A DNA stretch of 64,000 nucleotides from Erythroxylum novogranatense (Eukaryota; Streptophyta; Magnoliopsida; Malpighiales; Erythroxylaceae), in the NCBI GenBank assembly GCA_029891385.1, contig CM057228.1, positions 85,486,964 through 85,550,963 of the forward strand. The letters run 5' to 3'. The translations under genes were made by a program, and so were the position numbers. Of the stretch, positions 1 through 11,006 are shown one piece after another (the first letter of the stretch is position 1; each line of letters begins with the position of its first letter). The notes under the pieces are model-generated. The model was not told the origin of the DNA, ran no database searches, and was given only the letters and a program-made list of their open reading frames with translations.

Positions 1-691
1 TCTCAACCTTCATCAATCACATTTAAACAAGTTAACTTAGCACAATGAGAAGGAAACCATAAAAAAAGATCGAGGAATCCTCACCTATGGAAGAAATCGA
101 AGAACACCGTGGGAGGAGGAAGAGAAGAAACACTTAAGCCTTAGGGAAAAATCCCTAAATCTCAAAACCTAAGCTATTTATAGACATAGGTCTCCAAATC
201 AGTTCAAATTTCAGTCTCTAAATTTCAATGGCTCCACATTTTTATTTCTTAACAGTATAACTTTAATTTTTTCCATTGCCATTGGACAATTCTGTCAGTA
301 CTATACAATCAATCGGTCTGTCACTCCAAAATTTTTCTGTTCGGGTATTTTCTCCCAAATTTTCCGAAAATTTCCTATAAGCCACTATCAATTATCAATT
401 ACACTCAAACTATTCTAAATCAGTCATTCAAGCCCACTTACTCCTAATTTCTCAATCAATCATAATCCAGTCAGTTCAGTCAGTCCACAATCCAATCAAT
501 TCGTACTCACAATTAAAATGCCGGAAAATCATGAATGCATGTACCTATGGACAAATGCATATGCATATGCAATAAACCTGTTCCTTTATGAATAGAGGCC
601 AGTAACATGTTCAATCAGTGAATGCAATGAAACCTATCAGTCAGACCTAATATTATCATAATGCCCTTGCTGACAGTAACGGGATGTTACA
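1..691 (-). repeat. 5' portion of a long gypsy-type LTR (LTR-B)
   Basis: Read on the minus strand, this stretch starts with TGTAACATCCCG at 691 and runs off the window at 1. It resembles the first part of the LTRs of the large element at 22052-33150, including a shared block (around 330-390) rich in GGAAAATTTGGGAGAAAA-like sequence. A minus-strand TATA box (CTATAAATAG, 174-183) sits where a U3/R boundary would be expected. No coding potential was seen. The family call, Tekay/Del-type gypsy LTR, is inference from similarity to the LARD LTR. The rest of the element lies outside the window. Confidence 0.5.
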
Positions 692-1255
692 TCCGGGTCC
701 ATGCCCCGAGAGGGTGGTGTGCTAAAGCACTCAATCTTTCAAAAGCTCACAATTTTTTTTTGAAAATCGTTAACACAAAATGCGGAAATCGAAACTCAAA
801 TTGGGCCCATATTCATTCATAAACATTTTCACTTAACACAATTTTCAATAACCATTCGGGCCCTTTCACAATTATAAAACACTTGTGTCATTTCAAAATA
901 CAATTTTATACAAAAAGATGCGAAATATACAATTCAATACAAAATGTGAAAAACACAAATGCAGACGTGAACTAATCCTGACCTTTATCCTTCACTTGAA
1001 TGCTGTAAGTATACTCCCGTTGGCCTAACGGGGTATTCTTCTTACCCTAAAAAATAGTTGCAAATTTTGGGTGAGTTTTGTGAACTCAGTGAGTGACCAT
1101 CCTCGATGGCTCACCCAGTCACATAACACATACACATATATCATATAGAATTCAAATTTTGCACTCAGATCATTTAGACATTCATATTATGCATATGTCA
1201 TTTGTATGAGACTCACATTCGTTCTTATTGTTGTCATTGAGTGCCTCTCACATAT

Positions 1256-1350
1256 ACAGAGTACTGGCCCGTAAGCTCAGTCAGAATAGAATACTAGCCT
1301 GTAGGCTTAGTCGGAATAGAATACTGGCCCGTAAGCTTAGTCGAATCATA
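1256..1350. repeat. Short tandem repeat in LTR-A, three units
   Basis: Three imperfect units of about 35-38 bp carry GAATACTRGCCYGTARGCTYAGTCRGAATA-like sequence, each with CCGTAAGCT or a variant. It sits inside LTR-A and probably arose by replication slippage. Confidence 0.6.
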
Positions 1351-3507
1351 TAATCATGGATCATAGCTCTACGTGGAAGCGCTTCATATAGGTGACTCAA
1401 ATCACAACTCCTTTATATTTCATGCATTCATGAGATGGAATGTATCACTTACATTGCATGCACTTACTCAATCATATTCACTTATCATTGGACCGTAGTC
1501 CAGAATTCAACATATAGTTGAGTATTCACTTATCATCTTGCATGCAACGCACATTTAGAAAACATTTGGTTCATCTTATTCACATACAATGAACACTTCA
1601 ATATTTCAGATTAATCAGCACAATCATCGGACCTTCTGTCCGGAATCCAAACAAAATCCATCACATATATCATACAGAGATCAATGCATACAAAATGCAA
1701 GTAAAGAAACCAATGAAGTGAGACCATCTAGGTCTACTCACTGTACGCTCCAGATTAACATTTGCTTTCAATTTCTGGGAACGCCTGAATGCAGACACTT
1801 GACCTGCACAACCTATTTATACAAGAAACCCATTGTACACTCATCAATAATTACACAAGTAAAAACGTTCATTTATGTACAATCATAATAATGGACCATG
1901 TATAATACATGCTCAATGACAATCCTGGGCATATGTTCTAGAACACATGTTATGCTCATTTTCATTTCATAATTCATAAGTGTCTAATTTAACTTAGACT
2001 TACACTTCATTTGTACATGATCAATCTAAATGTTCCTTTCAATCTCTTACCCGTTTTATATGTCTAGCTTATTTATAAGCTTACACTTCAAGAACACTTA
2101 GTTACTCTATATCATAACTCAATTTCTCATCATTTCTTTTTTAACCTCACATGGTCTCATAATATCCAATTCCCATTCATAGCTTAGCAATTTAAACATA
2201 TGTACACATTTAGGCACATTGCCCATTTATACAATAACCATAAATATTTTACCCACCTAGTTTGTTTGTCAAAACTCCAAGTCACAATTGTCTTTCCCTT
2301 TGTTCTTGAGTATGATTCTCTTGATTTCCTAAAACAAACCAAATCTCATTCAATAGGAATCCACTTAAAAATCCCACAATGTAAAATCACTAAAATTGAT
2401 TCTAGAACATTCAACCCCAAGCATTTTCTAAACTCCATAAACTAGAACCTTTACAAAAATCCAAAGATTCAATTGATCATACCTTGGTTCTTCACAAAAT
2501 GAAGAGATCTTTAGCTCAAATGGAAGCTCTTTTCTTCCTCTACCTTATTCTCTTCTTGAACAACTTCAAAATCTCTCTTGAAGGCTAAAGAAATTAAAAC
2601 CCTAGCTTGTTTTTCCTTCCTTCTCTCTTTTATTTCTTTTTCATGTTCTCTCTCTCTTATCTCTTTTCTAATCCACTCATTTTGCTTCTCTAGAATCTTC
2701 TCATTCACGTTTCTCTTTTATTTATAAGCAAGACAACACTTCTTTTTACATTTATGCCCTTAATGTGTGAGAATTGTCCCATTTACCCTTTTATTTGTGC
2801 CTTATGTCATTTATACTTAAGTGTCTTACCAAAAGCACCCTTGTAGATTCTAACATAACACTTTTTTCTAGAGGACTCTTCTCTATTGTCTTACGTTTCC
2901 AATGACACCAAAAGCATTCAATTTGGTTCAGTAGTGTGAAAGTTATACTCCAATATCTCTGGACTGCTTTTATTTCGAGACAGTACTCTATACTCAACTT
3001 CCATCCAAAACTTGAAACTCTTAGAGTCCAATTCAGAATTTTATTTCTCAATATAAGTTGTAGCCCTATGTTTCTAGTTTACCATAAAACAAAATTGTCT
3101 CATTTGGGCTTCTACTGATCCAGAAAACATCAAAATACTGAAGTATGTTCAGTGAGATAACACCAGTTCATATTATTGAAGAACACACTCACTGTACCCG
3201 TCCCAATATTTTCACTAAATCTTTCTTCATTAGTTTAATATGACTATGATTCTTGGTGTAGATGTAAGGAAATGTCTTAAGAATCCAATGGTTCAAGAAT
3301 CAAGTCATTTGGATGTCTAGAGAAGAAGTTATGGCCAAAAGAATCCAACATGTTCATATCTTTACTCATACTGTACATGTCTTGGCGCAATTGCTATAAC
3401 TCTCACTAAAGATGTTGGATTAACTTTGTTTTTAGACTATTAGAAAGAGGAATTCCAAATCTACAACTTTCATGAAGACCTTGAAGGCCAATTATGTCGT
3501 TTGACTT

Positions 3508-3640
3508 ATGTATCGTCTCACATTTCGCATCGTCTTACTTTCCTTTCGTCTCAGTTCTATCGTCTCATTTTCTTTCGTCTCATTTCTATCGTTTGCTTTT
3601 CTTCCGTCTCATTTCTATCGTCTGCTTTTTGCGTCCAGAA
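3508..3640 (-). repeat. Degenerate AGACGRWAG tandem array in LTR-A
   Basis: On the minus strand this is a run of about eight degenerate units built around GAGACGAAAG or CAGACGATAG, spaced 12-20 bp. Motif and spacing resemble the array in the Sirevirus LTR at 6770-7010, although the two LTRs belong to different superfamilies. The plus-strand frame through it is serine- and phenylalanine-rich by composition and is not a gene. Confidence 0.55.
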
Positions 3641-4286
3641 CGAATCCACTTATAAGAATCATAACTTTTGACTCTGATGTACAAAATTTACAAACTTTAT
3701 ACCATTGGAAAGATAAAAGAAAGATGAAAATTTGCCAAAATCCATCTATATCAATCCCAAATTGGCCCCTAAAATCTGAAGTCAAAATTTTCGTTAATAC
3801 ACCAACACTACACCCAATTTTTCAATTCATGACAATTTTTGAGACTCTTAGACACAGAGTTGAAATTCGATATCTTCATACAAAATGTAGACATATATCT
3901 CTAGTTTAATCCAAATTAAGAATCATCTCGTTTGGATTACTAGAGAAAACGTTGTGGCTAAAATATTGAAGCATACTCAGTCAACATTGTCCAGATCACT
4001 ACCAAATCTTATTTCTAAATCTTTCCTTATCACAACTCATACCAAGATCACTCTTTCTACTCCTTCTATTTCTCATTTTCAATAAAATCACATTTAATAT
4101 CAAGTATACCTAGAAGTTTTCAATGAATGCATGTACCACTTTTTTTTGCGTAAACATTCCTTATTTGTGTGCATATATGCTAACATGATGCATGAGCAAG
4201 AAAATGCATTGTCTTAATTTCTCTTTGAGCTTGCATGTACTGAAATTTCGGGTCATAACCCTTAATATGGGAATGAGATGTTACAT

Positions 4287-5833
4287 TAATGATCTTGTTG
4301 AAATGTTATGTGACAACACTGCAACCATACAGTTTGCTAAAGATTCGAAGTTTCATAGAAAATCTAAGCATATCAAAAGGCGTTATTATTTTGTATGAGA
4401 CGCCATAAAAAATAAAAAGGTTGCCATAAAGTATATACCTACTAACAAGATGGTAGCTGATCTCTTAACTAAACTTATTCCCTCAGATTCATTTAAGGAT
4501 TATGTGATGAGTTAAGGTTTGCATAGGGATTAGTTTTTTCATTGAGTTATATCTTGTTGTATAATAGACATGTTTTAATTGTAACAAGCTTTTGTTTAAT
4601 AAAATTTTATTTCTCAAATGTTCATTGGTACATAATTACATGATAAGGCACATTGTAATGTCACCACACACCAGGCTTCTGATTGACCTTATCATACATG
4701 CAATCGTCTTAATGCTTGACTAGCAGGTAGGATGAGACTTCATAATATTAATATTGAGTGTATATAATATTGTGTTATCTTCATAGTTGTATAGTATGCA
4801 TGATAAGTTTTTATATATGAATAGTCACCTTAGTAAGTCTAAGATGAGATTTTGATGAGTCGGATGTGAAAGATTCAAATTTCACATTGAAGCCTTAAAA
4901 CCTAATCTCGAGTGTCAAGATTAGCATTAGGTATGTTAATCTAGTGGCTCAGATTAGTTTTTAAGTAAAGTTAGATTCATGATTTGCATGACATAAAAGA
5001 GTGACATGCCCAGCTTCGTGGGAGCTATGCTATGACATATATTTCATACTGTGTGTGCTATATAACTATCTTTTTATGGAGTGATAGTTAAATCCCTTTC
5101 TCTGTCACTGTATGATCCCATAGAGTTTAATGTCTAATCAAATGAAACCCTTCGACTTAGAACTATGATATGAAATCAAGGATTTAGTGTGTTTTTTCCA
5201 AGGGCTAAGTTGTATACAGTCCAGTGGAGTAAATTAGAAAAATGGTTAAACTAATATGGATTATTATAAGTGTCTAAGGAAGAATCTTTTCCTTAATCAT
5301 CACATCAACCCCGACGATTATACTTGGTGTAAAATCATATGATATATCTATAAGCATAAAGGGATAGTGTATGCTTTTGGTGATATTTTGGATGATTTGG
5401 GGTATCATGACTATGTGAAAGTGTTATGTTAGTTAGATGGAGACTTAATATAACACTAATGGTTCTTTAATGGTCACAAGCCCCATTCTCAGTATGACAC
5501 ATGAAATTTTAGAGAGAAGATGTAACTCGCGGTGTATGTGGCCAAGTGGGAGTTGTTGGTAATTACATGAACGACCATATATATATATGACTTACGTCAG
5601 TTATTTTGTCCTAATATAAAAAGGAGGATTAAGGGAGTGGATAAGAGATAACATTCATTTCACAATCACAGAGAAAAACTCCCTTCATTCTTCCTTGTGC
5701 ATCATACCATCAAGGCTTAGAATTTGGGGTGTGGATTAATGATGACTTTAGTAGCCAACCGTGAAATGTGGACTAGCAAACAGAGATCGATCGACCACTT
5801 CTGCATTAAAGTCAGTCCTTATATAAGTCTACA
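4287..5833 (+). mobile_element. 5'-truncated Ty1/copia element: RNase H tail, spacer, 3' LTR
   Basis: The fragment begins abruptly inside a copia RNase H domain (LCDNTATIQFAKDSKFHRKSK region, about 4300-4380) and runs through the usual C-terminal tail (NKMVADLLTK, about 4445-4475), with in-frame stops. A spacer of about 1 kb follows, then a polypurine tract (AAGTGGGAGT, 5544-5553) and a 280-bp LTR (5554-5833, TGTTGG to TCTACA). The order and sequence match the 3' end of the complete minus-strand copia element at 36901-44092, including the spacer, so this is the same or a sister family. The 5' break abuts LTR-A at 4285. Confidence 0.8.
5554..5833 (+). repeat. 3' LTR of the truncated copia element
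   Basis: It starts TGTTGGTAATTAC directly after the polypurine tract and ends CCTTATATAAGTCTACA, matching the termini of the LTRs at 36901-37168 and 43893-44092 (read on minus). Its first 35 bp include a short TA dinucleotide run (5579-5589). There is no separate gene here. Confidence 0.75.
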
Positions 5834-5939
5834 CTTACAATTGCTTATATTAGGATCTAGAACTACCAAACCAAGTTCTTTAGAGGTCATAGCTTTGGAA
5901 GTAGAACTTACCTCTTAAGTTCCAAGAGTTTGATATAGG

Positions 5940-6708
5940 ATTTCCTTGCCTTTTTTTAAGCTTTTGATGTGTCTCCATTTTGTAGAGCTCTTCTTCTATA
6001 ACAATCTCATGATTAAGCATCTTTACAGTAGTTTTAACTACTTCTCCCACCTAATTCTTTTGAGTATCTTGTATAACATTAGTTTCTTGTATAGCCACTT
6101 CCACATTTTCACCTTTTTTGTCAGCACCAGTGTTGTTTTTAGTTCTCCTAACCTTGATCAACCATTTCCTTAGTGGTTTCTAGGGTAATATTTATATGGT
6201 CTTTAACACTCAGTTTCATGATGTTAACTTCATTAGGGAACTCCTTATTCAGCTTAACCTCAATGCATATACGAGTGAATACTATTCTCTTTAAGTTGGC
6301 AGTGTTGTCTTCTAGTGATATAAGCCTTCTTAATGCTCTTGCCAGGTAGCTAAGGCTTTTAAAGGACCAGTATTCAAAAGGAATTATGTGGAAATCAACC
6401 CAGATTGGTTAATCCTGGAGCTCAATCACGTTAAGATGGAAATATGGTTCACATTTTCGAAGTATCATTGGCCTTACTTAGATGTGCTATAGTCCCATGT
6501 CTAGTATCATACTTGCCATTTCCTCATTGGAAAATATGACTATGAAAAGTTCATCTTCAATGCTGTTTCCTAACCTTAGTTTCCTCTAGTTTGTGTTCGC
6601 ATAGTGGTTAAAATTTGGGAATGATAGTCTCTTTTCCACAAATCCTCCTACCTGAGAGGCATTCCATTTATTGAATCCTCGGTTAAGAACTTATATTGAT
6701 GGTTCCAC
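5940..6708 (-). pseudogene. LINE ORF1-like (DUF4283-type) relic
   Basis: The minus strand carries a frame around 6185-6350 that translates to LARALRRLISLEDNTANLKR, followed by FTRICIEVKLNKEFPNEVN. This pattern (residues around a conserved D..T, then FARICVEVD-like sequence) is typical of the DUF4283 domain in plant L1-type LINE ORF1 proteins, which bind nucleic acid. Flanking sequence gives similar fragments in other frames, with stops. It is a decayed relic with no start, cut at 6708 by the Sirevirus insertion. The reverse transcriptase ORF is not in the window. The family call rests on pattern recognition only. Confidence 0.45.
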
Positions 6709-7686
6709 TGTTAAGTCAAAATGACTTTACATTCATGATTTTGATGAAGTACAAATAATGAAAGTTAAAAAACAGACGGATGAATGAAAAGAAAACGATG
6801 AATAAAAAATAGATGGATGAATGAAAAGCAGACGAAAGATAGAAAAACAGATGGAAGATAGAAAAACAGACCAAAGATAGAAAAGCAGACTATGAATGAA
6901 AAACAGACGGAAGATAGAAAAACAGACAAAAGATAGAAAAGCTGACGGAAGCGAAAAGCAGACGGAAGCCAAAAATAGACGAAAAAAATAGACGATGAAA
7001 AGCAGACGGAAGCAAATCAAGAGTCAGTTCGAGTTAGTTATATAACTCAACTGAATAAATTCAAGAATCAAGAAACAAGAATCAAGAAGCAAGATTCAAG
7101 AAGCCGTTACAGACGAAGGCTATAAATATGAGTCGAAGTTGAAGATTGCAAAGTTAGCTGATATACATATACGTGAACGTTAAAAAGCTTACTTAAGAGT
7201 TTATTGTGCAAATAGCTAGAGCTATCTTACTGTAACGAAGCTTGAAACATCTTTCTGTAAGAAAGTAGTACAGATAGCTTGCAGAGGCTAAGAGTAAAAG
7301 AATACTGAGTGTAAAGAGACCTGAAGAGGTTCAGAAAGAAAGAATACTTGTAAAGTTGTTGAGAGATAGTGAAATCTCAGAAAGACATCTGAGAACTGGA
7401 CGTAGCCCACGGTTTGGGGTGAACTAGTATAAAAATTATTGTGTCAACTTCTCTCTTTCCTTATCTCTCTTATTGTTCAAAGTTTTGTTTTTACTTAGTT
7501 TTAAAACAAGTTTTCGAGAATACGATTAACTTTGATTTACAGTAGATCTTGTGAAAAGAACAAGTTTTTCTTTTGTCAAAACGATTTTGAAGATTTTTCA
7601 AAAAGGAAAAATACACAATTCAACTCGCCTTCTTGTGCATTTATAGATCATATAATAAGCATTGTAATAACGTGTGATTCACTTCA
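6709..7686 (+). repeat. 5' LTR of the Sirevirus-like element
   Basis: It is 978 bp, from TGTTAAGTCAAAATG to GATTCACTTCA. U3 is dominated by about 20 degenerate units of GAAAARCAGACGGAAGA (6770-7010). R/U5 includes a pyrimidine-rich CTTTCCTTATCTCTC stretch and ends in the AATTCAACTCGCCTTCTTGTG region. The 3' LTR is about 380 bp shorter because it lacks the equivalent of roughly 6850-7260. Confidence 0.9.
7121..7128 (+). promoter_or_regulatory. TATA box of the Sirevirus 5' LTR
   Basis: TATAAATA follows GACGAAGGC in the LTR and is also conserved in the relic LTR near 55160. The matching region of the 3' LTR has been deleted. Confidence 0.6.
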
Positions 7687-7688
7687 AT

Positions 7689-7700
7689 TGGTATCAGAGC
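7689..7700 (+). other. Primer binding site, tRNA-iMet
   Basis: TGGTATCAGAGC lies 3 bp after the LTR end and is complementary to the 3' end of plant initiator methionine tRNA, the usual copia primer. Confidence 0.9.
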
Positions 7701-7743
7701 TCGGTGTCCAAGGATCACTGTAACACAGTGTGGATCAAAGATT

Positions 7744-8997
7744 ATGGCGGAATCACATACGTACATTGCAGAAGGTGCCTCAGTCACTAAACCTCTAGCA
7801 TTCAACGGAGAAGACTACCACTACTGGAAAGATAGGATGCGACTGTTTATAGAATCTACTCATGTTAACCTTTAGGGCGTGATAGAGAATGGACCATACA
7901 CACTAGTAGATGAAGATGGAAATCTTATTCCACGGATCAGATGGACGACTGATCAAAAGGTGAGATTTTAACTAAACTCTAAGGCGAAGTTTTTCTTGAG
8001 TTGTGCCCTAAGCATAAGTGAGTATGACAAAGTCCACGGATGCGATACTGAGAAGGAGATGTGGGACATGTTGTCCATCTCACATAAAGATACAAACCAA
8101 GTCAAAGAATCCAAGATAAGCATTCTTGTGCACCAGTACGAGCTTTTCAAGATGAAAGATGAAGAATTTATTCATCAAATGTTTGGAAGATTTCAAACAA
8201 TTATCAATGGATTGAAAGCTCTTGGAAGAACTTGCGACAACAAAGATCACGTACGTAAGATCTTAAGAAGTCTTCCAAAGAGGTGGAGACCAAAAGTTAC
8301 TACTGTGCAGGAAGTTAAGGATTTGAGCGTGCTAAAGCTTGACGAGTTGCTTGGATCGCTGAAGATTCATGAAGTTGAGCTCGATGCTGAAGACAAGTCC
8401 AAACGGGACAAGTCAATAGCACTGAAGGCCGGACAGAAGAATCACAAGACTCAAAAGAGGAGAAAGTCATCAAAAGCATTAAAGATTGATGAATCAAAGA
8501 TTTATGACTCCAGCGAATCAGAACAAGAGTCAAGTGATGAAGATGACGAGCTATCTTTCATTTCCAAGAAGATCAGACGGATGTTGAAGAAGAAGTCCAA
8601 AGGAAGTCAGTTCTTTAAGAAGAATGGCAAAGATGATGGAAAAGTAGAAAAGACATCCATCATATGCTACGAGTGTAATCAACCTGGACATTACAAGTCC
8701 GAGTGTCCTACTTTAAAGAAGAAAACAAAGAAGAGTAGAGAAGGCAATAAAAACATGATGGCAACTTGGGAGGATCTAGATTCGTCAGAATCAGATACAA
8801 GCTCCGAGACATCAGAGCATGCAAACATTTTCCTAATAGCCGAGGAAGAAAGTGATGAGGAGGTAACTTCTGAATGCGATGACTTGCATAATGCATATTC
8901 AGAACTACTAGAAGATTCTCGTGCTATTCTGAAACAGTACAAACTGTTAAAGAAAAAGTATGTAGAAAACTTCAAACATACACAAGCCCTTAGATGA
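7744..8997 (+). pseudogene. gag: Sirevirus gag (capsid/nucleocapsid), two early stops
   Basis: One frame runs from the ATG at 7744 to TGA at 8997. It is interrupted by TAG at 7873-7875 and TAA at 7969-7971, after which 333 codons are open. The N-terminus has the copia gag signature (FNGEDYHYWKDRM), the middle has the UBN2-type capsid region (LFKMKDEEFIHQMFGRF, ILRSLPKRW), and then comes a lysine/serine/glutamate-rich linker. A CCHC zinc knuckle (CYECNQPGHYKSEC, about 8665-8706) would bind RNA in the virus-like particle. The frame stops where protease should begin; a deletion joins it to RT. The intact family member would be cytoplasmic. Confidence 0.85.
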
Positions 8998-9071
8998 TAC
9001 AATAGAAGCTCCATCATTAGGAACTCAGGTAGACAAGGTTGAGGATATTCCATAAACTATTGGATTAAAAA

Positions 9072-10746
9072 AATATTGGAAATATAAGAGTTCTCATCCA
9101 GAAGAGTTAATTATCAGAAAGACCTCTGAAGGAGTCAGAACAAGGTCCAAATTTAGAAGAGAAGCTAATGTAACTTTTATCTCTGAAATAGAGCCTAAGA
9201 AGATTGAGGAAGCTCTTTAGGACGAAGCTTGGATTTTAGCCATGCAAGAGGAGCTGAACCAATTTACTGGGAATAAATTTTGGTCCTTGGTTCCTAAATC
9301 CTCGAAGAAATCCATTATAGGAACTAGATGGGTTTTCAAGAATAAGTTAGACGAATCAGGTAGAGTGAGTTGGAATAAAGCTAGATTAGTAGCACAAGGC
9401 TATAATCAACAAGAAGGAATAGACTACAATGAGACATATGCTCCAGTAGCGAGACTTGAAGCGATTAGGATATTGCTGGCATATGCTGTTTGTCATGATA
9501 TAAAACCTTTTCAGATGGATGTAAAAAGGGTGTTCCTGAATGGTTTTATAGACGAAGAGGTGTATGTTAAGCAACCTCCTGGTTTCGAGGATGTTAGGTA
9601 TCCAAATCATGTCTATAGACTTCATAAAGCTTTATACGGCTTGAAGCAAGCTCCTAGAGCTTGGTATGATCGTCTAAGTACCTTTCTCTTAGAGAGTGGT
9701 TTTAGTAGAGGTCAGGTAGATAAGACGCTCTTTAGAAAGAATTATGAGAATGAGTTTATTTTAGTGCAAATCTATGTTGATGATATCATTTTCGGTGCTA
9801 CCTCAAAGAATTTATGTATGAGTTTTGAGAGTCTAATGAAAAATGAGTTTGAGATGAGTATGATGGGTGAGTTGAAGTTCTTTCTTGGGTTGCAAGTTCA
9901 GCAAACCGATGAGAAGATCTTTATCCATCAACAGAAATATGTGAAACAGTTGTTGTCTAAATTTGATTGAATAATGTGAAGCCTATGACAATTGCAATGC
10001 ATCCTTCGAACCTTTTGTCGAAAGACGAAGTTGGTAAGAAGGTGGATCAAACTCTGTATAGAGGGATGATCGGTTCTTTGCTTTATCTTACAACAAGCAG
10101 ACCTGATATACTATTCAATGTATATTTTTTTGCAAGGTTTCAGGCCAATCCTAAAGAGTCTCATTACATAGCTGTTAAAAGAATTATGAGATATCTCGTA
10201 GGTACTACTGATCTTTGCTTAATGTTTAAGAAAGGTAAAGATTTCAGGTTGATTGGATATTGCGATGCAGACTATACCGGAGATAGAGTTGAAAGGAAGA
10301 GTACGAGTAGAGGCTGTCACTTTCTTGACTTAAAACTAGTTTCTTGGTCAAGCAAGAGGCAAAGCTCAATCGCGCTATCAACTGCCGAAGCCAAGTACAT
10401 GTCTGCCGCAAGTTGTTGTTCACAAACATTGTTGATTAAATACCAACTAGAAGATTATTCAGTTCGAGAAGAGGAGATCCCAATTTTCTGTGACAACAAC
10501 AGTGCCATCAACTTATCGAAAAATCCTATACAGCATTCGAGAGTAAAACATATCGAAGTCAGACATAATTTCTTGAGAGACTACGTTCAGAGAAAGGTTG
10601 CGAGTCTACAGTTTGTTGAGACAGAGTTTCAATGGGCGGACATCTTCACTAAACCATTGAGTGAAGAACGGTTTAAGAAAATCAGACGGAACCTCAACAT
10701 GGTAATGTTAAATGACCAACCGTCTGACATTTCACAGTCAAGTTAA
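9072..10746 (+). pseudogene. pol: Sirevirus reverse transcriptase/RNase H, broken
   Basis: The copia RT starts near KYWKYKSSHPEELI (about 9072), has a stop TAG at 9218-9220, and is open from 9242 to 9970. The motifs are [23 protein letters not shown] (the usual A is V), [14 protein letters not shown] and the catalytic YVDDIIFG (about 9774-9797). A one-base deletion near 9967 (GATATG reduced to GATTG) ends the frame. RNase H continues from 9967 in another frame, with DADYTGD, STAEAKYM and DNNSAINLSKNP, and ends at 10746. Protease and integrase are absent upstream. The protein would make and integrate cDNA in the intact relative; here it is dead. Confidence 0.9.
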
Positions 10747-11006
10747 AAAGGTTGTCAAAGTTAAATGGCGTCAAAAACAGTGAGTTACAGCTGGTAACTT
10801 CTCTCACAAGGAAATTTTGGAGGGAAAGTCTCATAGCCTTGAGAAACTCACCGATTTTAGAACACGCCTGATAAGACCTTTTGAGTAGCCTCAAATCAGA
10901 AACCTTCTAATACTCTCAACCCACAAACTTTTCAGCTCTCTCAAACCTCTGAAATCAACCTTACTTTGAAGAACAGATTAATGAAGTTAGTTTCTATTCA
11001 GAATCA

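Larger units (their letters stand above)
685..4285 (-). repeat. Solo or truncated long gypsy-type LTR (LTR-A)
   Basis: This is a roughly 3.6-kb block whose minus-strand reading begins TGTAACATCTC at 4285 and ends GGATGTAACA at 685. The part at 961-1130 is clearly homologous, in reverse, to the LARD LTR at about 25440-25590: same order of the block ending in TTGTGAACTCAGTGAG, the fold around CATCCTCGATGG, and a stretch on AATACCCCGTT. A minus-strand TATA box lies at 2719-2726. It holds no gene; the short frames inside are chance. No tRNA primer site follows the 3' end and no matching 5-bp target duplication flanks it, so it is a solo LTR with decayed ends or a truncated element. Confidence 0.5.

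Noticed and set aside
3508..3909. 133-codon plus-strand frame
   Set aside because: It is the complement of the AGACG array within LTR-A, with no recognisable domain.
685..4285. LTR-A as a complete element with target duplication
   Set aside because: The flanking 5-mers (CGGGA and TTAAT) do not match and no primer site or PPT was found.
6733..7020. 95-codon minus frame
   Set aside because: It is also the complement of the Sirevirus LTR array, with a repeated SVCFS-type translation.
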